NCBI GenBank assembly: GCA_015655485.1
Contig: JAATEZ010000434.1
Location: forward strand, 1 to 5,004
Length of the DNA stretch: 5,004 bases
Source: Lactobacillales bacterium
GTDB lineage: Bacteria > Bacillota > Bacilli > Lactobacillales > Vagococcaceae
Reading direction: 5' to 3'
Shown: positions 1-5,004 of the stretch, in pieces
Position numbering within the stretch: position 1 is the stretch's first letter
How the letters are laid out: each line of letters opens with the position of its first letter
Notes under the pieces: generated by a model
Seen by the model: only the letters and a program-made list of their open reading frames with translations
What the model was told of the DNA's origin: nothing
The model's database searches: none
Translations under genes and position numbers: made by a program

Positions 1-3000
1 CCTGATACGACGGATCGATCGAAAGTATTTCTTGAAACAATTCCTGCGCCTGATCATATTTGCCTAAACCTAATTTACCTAGAGCAATGAGATACTGACA
101 GTAAAGCCGATTATTTTTTTGCAAATCTTCATTATAGGTGCTTGTATTAGGCAATGAAACGGCAAAAAAGTCATAAGTCACTTTTTTCTTAAAATGTTCC
201 TGACCATAATTGATCAAGCGGTCAAAGCACTCCTTTGCGCGCTTCTGATGACCTGATTTTTTGTAGGCCAATCCTTGATAAAACAACGTATCTGCCGGTT
301 CGTCATTATAATAAAGCACACTGCCGGGTTTTTTGATTCCTTTCGCTGCTTCTAAATAGTAGTTTTGAGCTGATTCAGCTTCTCCTATATTATCGTACGC
401 CTGTCCCAAATAATAATTCGCTGCATTATCATGATTATTGGGAAGCTTGCCTTCGCCTAAATTTTTCGGAAATTTTTTTGCCTTTTTCAATAATTCTACG
501 GCTTTTTCAGGCTGCTCTTGGAGATCAAGCTGTGCCAACTCGATCAAAGCATAGGTATATTGACTGCTGATTTTCCCTTCCCCGCCTTCCCAGGGATGAA
601 ACTGGCGGGATTTGATCAAGTCCAGCACTTGCTGGTGCTCTCCTTGTAAATTCAAAAGAGTCAAATACTCAATAAATAAGTCATCTCTGGAAGAAGTAAT
701 CGTCCTGTTTGCTTCAAGATATTTGCGGCGCTGTTCTACACTTATTCCCATAAGCTTGCATAATTGATTTTGTTCCAATAATAATCTGGCGTCTGTCGGG
801 TCCAGTTCACATGCTTTTTGGATCAAAGACAACGCTTTGGAGCTGTCATGAGATCGATTATAGCAGGCAAAAGACAGATTGCGAAAAACAGTCGGAAAAT
901 CAGGATTCAAGCGGCTGCTTTCTTCCCATAAGCGGATGGCCTGCTCATATTGCTTCTTATCATAGAATAAATTTCCTAGATAATATCTGGCAAATCCTGC
1001 TTGCGGCAAGAGCTTTATTGCATTCTGCAAAATCAATATTTCTTCCAGCTTATTCGGAAAACAGTAATTTGAAGAGATTCTTTCCGCTTTTTTTATAGTT
1101 GCCAAAGCCAGATCCAATGCTCCCATTTTAGTGCAGCAATAGCCCTGGTAGTAACCAAGGAGCGGGAAAGCAACAGGACAATCTTTTAAAACTTCGATCG
1201 CTTCCTCATAGAAACCAAACTGCATATAATCCAGGGCAAGTTCCAAATAATTGGAAACTTCTTTGCCCATGATACGCAGATAATTTTCACTATTTTGAAA
1301 AAATTCCGCCTTTTCCCGATTGAATCCCAAATCTAACGGATCAATGATCAGTCCTGCCTCGATTTTTTCTGCAGCTTTCATCTTCATCCCTAATTCTTTT
1401 AAGAGCAGCACCTCTAAAAATCTTGCTTTCATATGATGGGCATTCTTGATTAATGACTTCTCGACGAACTCCAATGACTGTGACCATTTTTTCTGTTGAG
1501 CGTTTAAGGCAGCCAGCTTGTAAAAAGCCGCCGATTGGACATCTTCGTTCCAGGCAGCTTTATAAAAAGCATCATAAGCCGCTTGAGTTTTTCCTTGCAT
1601 CTCCAATGACAAGCCTAATTGAAAAAGCGGCTCTCCATAATAAGGATTCGGGCTTTTCCACATTTGTTTTTTTACTGCTTTTCGCAAATATTTTTCACTA
1701 TCGCGAAATTGACCTAATTTATATAAATAACTGCCATACCCGGTATTTAAACGAATATCACTGCTGTCTCTGCGCAATCCTTCTAAATAGTAGTCGGCCG
1801 GATCACGTGTTGCGTGTCGATATTGTTCTAAATGGATCGCAGCTAAAAATAATTCCTCTGTAGTTTTTAATTCTGTACATGCGGGAATTTCTTCGGCCGG
1901 CTGTGGCATTTCAGCTTCTTTTTCACTTTCTTCCTGATAAATGACCAAACGCTCTCCCTGTTTATTAAATAATTCCGCCGTTAGTAAGCCGGCTGCTTTT
2001 TTTAAATCAAAAACCTTTTTATAGGCAGATAAGGGAGTGAGCTGCAGCGTTTCCGCTAAAATAAGCTTGTCCTCTGCCGTTTTCACTTGTAAAATCGCTC
2101 CTGACTCGATTCCCGTTGTGTAAACCGTGACACAGCAATAATCATCTTCTGTTCTTTCTAACCCGATAACTGCATCAATTGTCGCATTTTTTACTTGCCC
2201 TACTCCTTTGTAGGGCATAAAATATTGCGTAAAACTCTTTTCTTCATAAGGACGCAGCCACGTAAAATCAGGCTGATTGTCAGTGAATACTCCCGTCATC
2301 AATTCAATGTAAGGACCATCTTCATCTGATAAATTTTCATCCCAGGCCTTGCCAAAATCGCCACAGCCCCAAGTCCACTGCTTTTTTCCCGGAGACACAT
2401 GGTGATCAGCGACATGCAACAAACCCGCCTGAATTCTTTCATCATAGTTTCCAATAAAATCATAATCTGAATGGGCCGCCATATAAGAGGTCGGAACTTG
2501 AATATTTTTATATTTAGAAATATCCACTCCGGCAGAATAATCGAATTTATAATACTCTCCTGTTGCGATGGGAAAAGTCGACACGGCTCTTTTGCCATGA
2601 TCCATGACCGCATGGACATCAGGCGGAAAAATAGAAGAGGTATGTTCATTTACCGGTACGGCCGGATTAGCCCACCAGAGAAAAGTTTGCGAAGTATCTG
2701 TACGATTATATAGCTGACCCTTTATTTCGAGATAGGCCTTACCAGGATATAACGTAAAAACCGCCATGCCTTTTGTCCGGTTCATTTTATCGATCTCGCT
2801 GATCAAAAGCGACTGGCTGCCATCTTCATTTTCCCGCAGCTGATATTCTGCCGGCATGAACGTACTTGGCCTGTGATGCTGTGGCCAATTAAACTCAATT
2901 CCGCCTGAGATCCAGGGACCGGTCAAACCAACTAAAGCCGGTTTAATGACATGGTTGTAATAAACAAAATCATACTGATTGGTTTTATCTAAAGCACGTT

Positions 3001-3241
3001 GAATTCTCCCACCAAGTTCAGGTAAAAACATAATTTGCAAATACTGATTTTCTAAAAAAACCGCCTGATAATTTTTTTCTACTTTCTGATCCATAATTTT
3101 TTCTGTTATCGGCAGCGGATAAACCTTCCCGCTGCTTCCCTGATAGACTCTATTTTCGAAAAAAAGCGGATTTGTATCTGGTGCACTCACAGGGTAAGTC
3201 GGAATTGACACAACTTCCTCCCAGATTCTCACTTCTTTCAT
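1..3241 (-). CDS. DUF5107-domain protein with long C-terminal TPR array (3' end beyond window)
   Basis: Starts at the ATG at 3241-3239 and stays open to the left edge: 1080 codons read without a stop, C-terminus missing. Residues 1-350 match my knowledge of DUF5107, a galactose-mutarotase-like beta-sandwich family. Visible hallmarks are LPELGGRI (73-80), a GGIEFNWP-QHHRPSTFMP stretch (113-130), WTWGCGD (289-295), GPYIELMTG (309-317) and DFTWLRPYEEKSFTQYF (325-341). Residues ~352-440 look like a small beta domain. From ~480 onward are TPR-type helical pairs, clearest at 494-525, 534-567, 748-780, 782-815, 941-967, 982-1015 and 1045-1080. There is no signal peptide or membrane segment, so it is probably cytoplasmic. 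Family knowledge suggests sugar or glycan binding or turnover, but the reaction is unknown and no catalytic residue can be assigned. The divergent AraC-type gene probably controls it. Family assignment is fairly sure, function is not. Confidence 0.9.
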   Translation of the reverse strand, partial: MKEVRIWEEVVSIPTYPVSAPDTNPLFFENRVYQGSSGKVYPLPITEKIMDQKVEKNYQAVFLENQYLQIMFLPELGGRIQRALDKTNQYDFVYYNHVIKPALVGLTGPWISGGIEFNWPQHHRPSTFMPAEYQLRENEDGSQSLLISEIDKMNRTKGMAVFTLYPGKAYLEIKGQLYNRTDTSQTFLWWANPAVPVNEHTSSIFPPDVHAVMDHGKRAVSTFPIATGEYYKFDYSAGVDISKYKNIQVPTSYMAAHSDYDFIGNYDERIQAGLLHVADHHVSPGKKQWTWGCGDFGKAWDENLSDEDGPYIELMTGVFTDNQPDFTWLRPYEEKSFTQYFMPYKGVGQVKNATIDAVIGLERTEDDYCCVTVYTTGIESGAILQVKTAEDKLILAETLQLTPLSAYKKVFDLKKAAGLLTAELFNKQGERLVIYQEESEKEAEMPQPAEEIPACTELKTTEELFLAAIHLEQYRHATRDPADYYLEGLRRDSSDIRLNTGYGSYLYKLGQFRDSEKYLRKAVKKQMWKSPNPYYGEPLFQLGLSLEMQGKTQAAYDAFYKAAWNEDVQSAAFYKLAALNAQQKKWSQSLEFVEKSLIKNAHHMKARFLEVLLLKELGMKMKAAEKIEAGLIIDPLDLGFNREKAEFFQNSENYLRIMGKEVSNYLELALDYMQFGFYEEAIEVLKDCPVAFPLLGYYQGYCCTKMGALDLALATIKKAERISSNYCFPNKLEEILILQNAIKLLPQAGFARYYLGNLFYDKKQYEQAIRLWEESSRLNPDFPTVFRNLSFACYNRSHDSSKALSLIQKACELDPTDARLLLEQNQLCKLMGISVEQRRKYLEANRTITSSRDDLFIEYLTLLNLQGEHQQVLDLIKSRQFHPWEGGEGKISSQYTYALIELAQLDLQEQPEKAVELLKKAKKFPKNLGEGKLPNNHDNAANYYLGQAYDNIGEAESAQNYYLEAAKGIKKPGSVLYYNDEPADTLFYQGLAYKKSGHQKRAKECFDRLINYGQEHFKKKVTYDFFAVSLPNTSTYNEDLQKNNRLYCQYLIALGKLGLGKYDQAQELFQEILSIDPSYQ

Positions 3242-3251
3242 CAATCATCCA

Positions 3252-3257
3252 CTCCTT
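3252..3257 (-). promoter_or_regulatory. Shine-Dalgarno of the DUF5107/TPR gene
   Basis: On the minus strand AAGGAG lies 10 nt before the ATG at 3241. A nearer ATG at 3248-3246 is only 3 nt from this site and is out of frame. It would open a 32-codon frame overlapping the start of the main gene. The 3241 start is preferred because it opens the 1080-codon frame and begins with a sensible MKEVRIWEE N-terminus. Confidence 0.75.
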
Positions 3258-3311
3258 TATTTATTGATGCCTTCATTTTAACTTGGCCAATCCGCAAGAA
3301 AAATAGTCTCA

Positions 3312-3346
3312 TTTCTCTTTTCATGGACAATCTTCCACTTTTCAAG
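3312..3346. promoter_or_regulatory. Putative AraC-type operator: 21-bp-period direct repeat
   Basis: CTTTTCA occurs at 3317-3323 and again at 3338-3344, a period of exactly 21 bp or two helical turns. Allowing flanks, 3312-3325 and 3333-3346 agree at 11 of 14 positions (TTNCNCTTTTCANG). Two direct half-sites on one face of the helix are the classic target of a dimeric AraC-family protein. The pair overlaps the -35 and spacer of the regulator's own promoter, suggesting self-repression. It lies ~71-105 bp upstream of the divergent start, suited to activation. A weak minus-strand -10 (TAAAAT, complement of 3275-3280) with no good -35 would fit an activator-dependent promoter. The repeat is seen; its role is inferred. 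Confidence 0.5.
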
Positions 3347-3353
3347 TTATACT
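3324..3353 (+). promoter_or_regulatory. Sigma-A promoter of the AraC-family gene
   Basis: TGGACA (3324-3329, 5 of 6 matches to TTGACA) and TATACT (3348-3353, 5 of 6 to TATAAT) are separated by 18 bp. Transcription would start near 3360, giving a leader of about 30 nt that contains the AAGGAAGG ribosome-binding site. The right half of the direct repeat lies in the spacer, so the bound regulator should compete with polymerase. Confidence 0.6.
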
Positions 3354-3354
3354 G

Positions 3355-3368
3355 GCCTTAAATAAGGC
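3355..3368. repeat. Short inverted repeat at the regulator's transcription start
   Basis: GCCTTA and TAAGGC form perfect 6-bp arms around AA. The repeat straddles the predicted transcription start of the regulator, just before its ribosome-binding site. It could be a second protein-binding site or a small hairpin at the 5' end of the mRNA. An A/T-rich palindrome this short can also arise by chance. Confidence 0.35.
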
Positions 3369-3389
3369 TGGTAAAAGGAAGGTAAAAAT

Positions 3390-4286
3390 ATGTTTATGAA
3401 AAAAGATGGTTTTAAAAATGAAAGATATGTTTCACTCCCAATCAAAAATTTTCCAGAACATTTAAATCATCCGCTCATTGATCATAATTACATTACTGAA
3501 CTGGGTTTTTATCCTACAGCCAAATATCATTATCGCGAAAGAGGACAGGGGATAAATGAGTTCCTGCTGATCTATTGTATTGCCGGCAAGGGCATGATCG
3601 AGATAAACCATCAAAGTACAGCAATGAATACCGGCAAAATCTTTTGCATTCCGCAAAAAAAACCGCATCGCTATTTTTCTGACAGCAAAGAACCCTGGTC
3701 GATTCTTTGGATGCATTTTTCATTAGCCGATGCTGCCCTTTTCCCTGTAGCTGACAGAACTCCGGTTATCATTAAAAGTCCTGAAAAAAGTTCCCTGATC
3801 CAAAATCATTTTATTGAGCTTTTTCAACTGGGGGAACAAGAATACAGTCTCAATAATTTTATTTGCATCAGTCAATTAATGAGAGCACTTTTAGCGGAAG
3901 TATTTTTTTTAAAAGATGGACGATCCTATGATAAACAAAATCAAATGTTAAACAAAGCCATCACCTACATGGCCCACCATATCGCTGATGATTTATCTTT
4001 AAATCAAATAGCCGATCAGCTGACTATTTCACCGAGTTATTTGTCGGCCGTTTTTAAAGCCTATACCCAAAAAGCACCAATGACTTATTTTTCCGATTTG
4101 AAAATGGAACAGGCCTGCAAATATTTAAGAATGAGCGAATTAAAAAATTATGAAATTGCACAAAAAATCGGCTATAAGGATCCTTACTATTTTTCCCGGG
4201 CTTTTAAAAAGAAAATGAAAGTTTCACCAAAGGAATACCGGTACAACCTTACGAAAAACTTGCCTGCCGAGTTACAAAATCCCTAA
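3390..4286 (+). CDS. AraC-family transcriptional regulator
   Basis: 298 residues, the usual ~280-300 length for AraC/XylS regulators with an N-terminal cupin-like sensor. Residues ~30-115 form the sensor: a beta-rich stretch including the EFLLIYCIAGKGMIEI strand pair (57-72) and IPQKKPHRYF (87-96), a typical cupin turn before the ligand pocket. Residues ~188-285 are the DNA-binding domain with two helix-turn-helix units. The first is around LSLNQIADQLTISPSYLSAVFK (202-223). The second contains the AraC signature IAQKIGYKDPYYFSRAF (256-272), then KVSPKEYR (277-284). The start is chosen because AAGGAAGG (3375-3382) is 7 nt upstream; the Met two codons later is less well spaced. It is divergent from the DUF5107/TPR gene across 148 bp, so that gene is the likely target, with a sugar or sugar derivative the likely effector. 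Specific ligand unknown. Confidence 0.93.
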   Translation: MFMKKDGFKNERYVSLPIKNFPEHLNHPLIDHNYITELGFYPTAKYHYRERGQGINEFLLIYCIAGKGMIEINHQSTAMNTGKIFCIPQKKPHRYFSDSKEPWSILWMHFSLADAALFPVADRTPVIIKSPEKSSLIQNHFIELFQLGEQEYSLNNFICISQLMRALLAEVFFLKDGRSYDKQNQMLNKAITYMAHHIADDLSLNQIADQLTISPSYLSAVFKAYTQKAPMTYFSDLKMEQACKYLRMSELKNYEIAQKIGYKDPYYFSRAFKKKMKVSPKEYRYNLTKNLPAELQNP

Positions 4287-4302
4287 AAAACTGATTGATT
4301 CT

Positions 4303-4325
4303 GCTGACTTCTCTGAAGTGCCAGC
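4303..4325 (+). terminator. Hairpin after the AraC-family gene, weak terminator candidate
   Basis: GCTGACTTC (4303-4311) pairs with GAAGT and CAGC (4315-4325) across a TCT loop, with a two-base GC bulge. It lies 16 nt after the stop codon. The T tract expected of a rho-independent terminator is missing; TTAAAAAATTTC follows. It may instead protect the 3' end, or terminate inefficiently. Confidence 0.35.
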
Positions 4326-4392
4326 CTTAAAAAATTTCAATACTTGCCATTTTCTGTATGCCCGGCTATTAATAGGCTTGCCTTTGCAAATG

Positions 4393-4401
4393 TGCTATAA
4401 T
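4393..4401 (+). promoter_or_regulatory. Extended -10 promoter of the 70-residue gene
   Basis: TGCTATAAT is a perfect extended -10 element (TGnTATAAT). The -35 region is poor: TAGGCT at 4373-4378 matches 3 of 6 at 17-bp spacing. Extended -10 promoters often work without a -35. The start site would be near 4408, only ~15 nt before the ATG, so the mRNA begins almost at its own Shine-Dalgarno sequence (AAGGTG, 4410-4415, 7 nt from the ATG). Confidence 0.65.
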
Positions 4402-4422
4402 AGGTTTGGAAGGTGATGGATC

Positions 4423-4635
4423 ATGTCTAATGATTTAGAAATAGAAAAACGTATTTTGGAGGAGTCGAGGCGCAAAGTCCGGCCGTTAGCTGCTCATATA
4501 TTGACACTTCCCGATTTTCCGCAGGAAGAGGTAAAACTCATTGCTCAAAACCTGATTGATACCGGAAAAGTCAACGCTACTTTAACCTATCACTATCAAG
4601 ATCTATGCGCCATTAAGTTTAAGCACATCCTTTAA
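4423..4635 (+). CDS. Small uncharacterised protein, 70 residues
   Basis: I do not recognise this protein. It is a real gene by its signals: perfect extended -10 upstream, AAGGTG 7 nt before the ATG, and a strong terminator starting ~18 nt after the stop. Residues 2-27 look helical and are rich in Glu, Arg and Lys. Residues 33-48 (PQEEVKLIAQNLIDTG) form a second likely helix, and the C-terminal 20 residues look mixed, with the only Cys at 62. No membrane segment, signal peptide or metal-binding cluster is visible, so it is probably a small soluble cytoplasmic protein. The spacing LPDFPQEEV...IAQNLIDTGKV resembles a small helical-bundle fold, but that is an impression. Being monocistronic, it is probably unrelated to the sugar locus on its left. 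Confidence 0.8.
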   Translation: MSNDLEIEKRILEESRRKVRPLAAHILTLPDFPQEEVKLIAQNLIDTGKVNATLTYHYQDLCAIKFKHIL

Positions 4636-4652
4636 AATATATTATGAAGTAT

Positions 4653-4688
4653 AAAAAAATCGACCAGAAGTTTCTGGCCGATTTTTTT
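4653..4688 (+). terminator. Rho-independent terminator of the 70-residue gene
   Basis: The stem pairs ATCG-A-CCAGA (4659-4668) with TCTGG-C-CGAT (4673-4682) around an AGTT loop, with one A/C mismatch. Seven A (4653-4659) precede it and seven T (4682-4688) follow. Because both flanks are homopolymeric it could also stop transcripts on the minus strand. Confidence 0.9.
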
Positions 4689-4915
4689 AATGAGCAAATG
4701 TCGTGAATGATCCGTAAAAATAAATCCAAAGAACCAGAGCCAAGAAAAAAAGACAAGAGGCTTGAAGGCTCATCTTGTCCGGTATATTTTATTAACCTCC
4801 GACCAGCAGAGGTCAATATGGCAGAATCCAGTCGCAATGTAAGAAAATAACCCTGGATCCTGACAAATAATACATCTGTTTAAATTTTGCCTGATCATTC
4901 AAAAATCAGCCAAAT
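4689..4915. other. Intergenic region with no convincing gene
   Basis: No frame on either strand has both a credible start signal and coding character. The contents are the minus-strand terminator, most of the A/T-rich hairpin, and a small nested inverted repeat around 4795-4814 (ACCTC...GAGGT with GACC...GGTC inside). On the minus strand TTGACC (4811-4816) and TAAAAT (4786-4791), spaced 19 bp, form a weak promoter-like pair just upstream of the terminator. Confidence 0.6.
4745..4779 (-). terminator. Rho-independent terminator on the minus strand
   Basis: Read on the minus strand, GACAAGA (4779-4773) and TCTTGTC (4758-4752) form a perfect 7-bp stem with a 14-nt loop, followed directly by seven T (complement of 4751-4745). 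It would end transcription entering from the right edge, ~137 nt after the last stop codon of the possible gene remnant there. The large loop makes it weaker than the terminator at 4653-4688. Confidence 0.65.
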
Positions 4916-4917
4916 TT
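4882..4917. repeat. Imperfect A/T-rich inverted repeat
   Basis: AAATTTTGCCTGAT (4882-4895) is nearly the reverse complement of ATCAGCCAAATTT (4905-4917), with a 9-nt loop and one internal bulge. It begins at the last stop codon of the minus-strand remnant, a usual place for a 3'-end hairpin. It lacks a clear T tract on either strand, so terminator function is doubtful; ATTCTTTTC follows it on the plus strand. Confidence 0.45.
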
Positions 4918-5004
4918 ATTCTTTTCCTTCGAAAACGATTTCGTCCGCCGTGATCTCATCGCCAAAAAATGATTTGAACGTTTAATCATAAGCTTTATTG
5001 AAAA
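4916..5004 (-). pseudogene. Possible C-terminal end of a minus-strand gene, interrupted
   Basis: On the minus strand one frame (codons from 4981 to the TAA at 4918-4916) reads TFKSFFGDEI then TADEIVFEGKE and stop. Its composition and codon choice (GAT GAG ATC ACG GCG GAC GAA ATC) look like real protein. It has no start codon and is preceded in frame by FNKAYD and a TAA at 4984-4982. A single C-to-T change (CAA to TAA) would explain the break. Alternatively an upstream frame shifts by -1 at the T run near 4964-4969. Only ~30 codons are visible and the family is not recognised. It may also be that the gene simply ends at 4982 and the rest is chance. Confidence 0.3.

Noticed and set aside
811..1098. 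Plus-strand open frame of 95 codons
   Set aside because: Lies antisense inside the intact 1080-codon minus-strand gene, has no ribosome-binding site and reads as low-quality protein.
1453..1863. Plus-strand open frame of 136 codons
   Set aside because: Antisense to the TPR region. Its hydrophobic stretch is a by-product of the opposite strand's helical codons.
2299..2713. Overlapping open frames on both strands (minus 2299-2649, plus 2471-2713)
   Set aside because: Both are out-of-frame readings of the DUF5107 domain, whose own frame carries the family motifs.
3283..3290. TTGGCCAA palindrome in the divergent intergenic region
   Set aside because: Only 8 bp and lacking a matching second copy, so it is too short to call an operator.
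3462..3723. Two minus-strand open frames inside the AraC-family gene
   Set aside because: They are antisense to a clear AraC regulator and lack start signals.
4762..4788. Plus-strand promoter-like pair TTGAAG and TATATT
   Set aside because: Spacing is only 15 bp, it overlaps the minus-strand terminator stem, and no plus-strand gene follows.
4619..4837. Minus-strand frame of 72 codons beginning with TTG
   Set aside because: It has no well-spaced Shine-Dalgarno, runs through two terminator hairpins and overlaps the end of the 70-residue gene. Its hydrophobic content comes from the A/T tracts.
4930..4943. CGAAAACGATTTCG, resembling a catabolite-response (cre) element
   Set aside because: It departs from the cre consensus at the outer conserved TG/CA positions and lies inside coding-like sequence at a gene's 3' end, far from any promoter.

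Overview
The window looks like chromosomal DNA from a low-GC Firmicute. Shine-Dalgarno sequences are strong (AAGGAG, AAGGAAGG, AAGGTG), codons are A/T-rich, and rho-independent terminators sit beside long A and T tracts. Protein content and style fit the Lactobacillales, with Enterococcus or a close relative the best guess. That guess rests on resemblance, not on a search.

The left two thirds (1-3241, minus strand) is one very long uninterrupted gene that runs off the left edge. I translated it codon by codon: 1080 residues are visible with no stop or frameshift. Its N-terminal ~350 residues carry hallmarks of the DUF5107 family (galactose-mutarotase-like fold, presumed carbohydrate-active). 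A small beta-rich segment follows, then more than 600 residues of tetratricopeptide (TPR) helical repeats. No signal peptide is visible, so it probably acts in the cytoplasm.

A 148-bp divergent intergenic region (3242-3389) separates it from an AraC-family regulator of 298 residues (3390-4286, plus strand). The region holds a good sigma-A promoter for the regulator. Overlapping that promoter is a near-identical direct repeat (CTTTTCA core) with a period of exactly 21 bp, the spacing AraC-type regulators typically use. The layout resembles araC/araBAD: a regulator that senses a small molecule, probably a sugar, controls its own promoter and activates the divergent DUF5107/TPR gene. This regulatory model is inferred.

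Downstream are a hairpin at the regulator's 3' end, then an independent 70-residue unrecognised protein (4423-4635). It has its own extended -10 promoter, a very short leader and a clean terminator (4653-4688). The last ~370 bases hold no intact gene. They contain a minus-strand terminator (4745-4779), an imperfect A/T-rich hairpin (4882-4917), and at the right edge the possible C-terminal end of a minus-strand gene that appears interrupted by a stop codon or a frame change.

I see no tRNA, rRNA, CRISPR array, insertion sequence or phage signature. The most useful leads are the uncharacterised DUF5107/TPR protein with its paired regulator and operator, and the odd coding remnant at the right edge.
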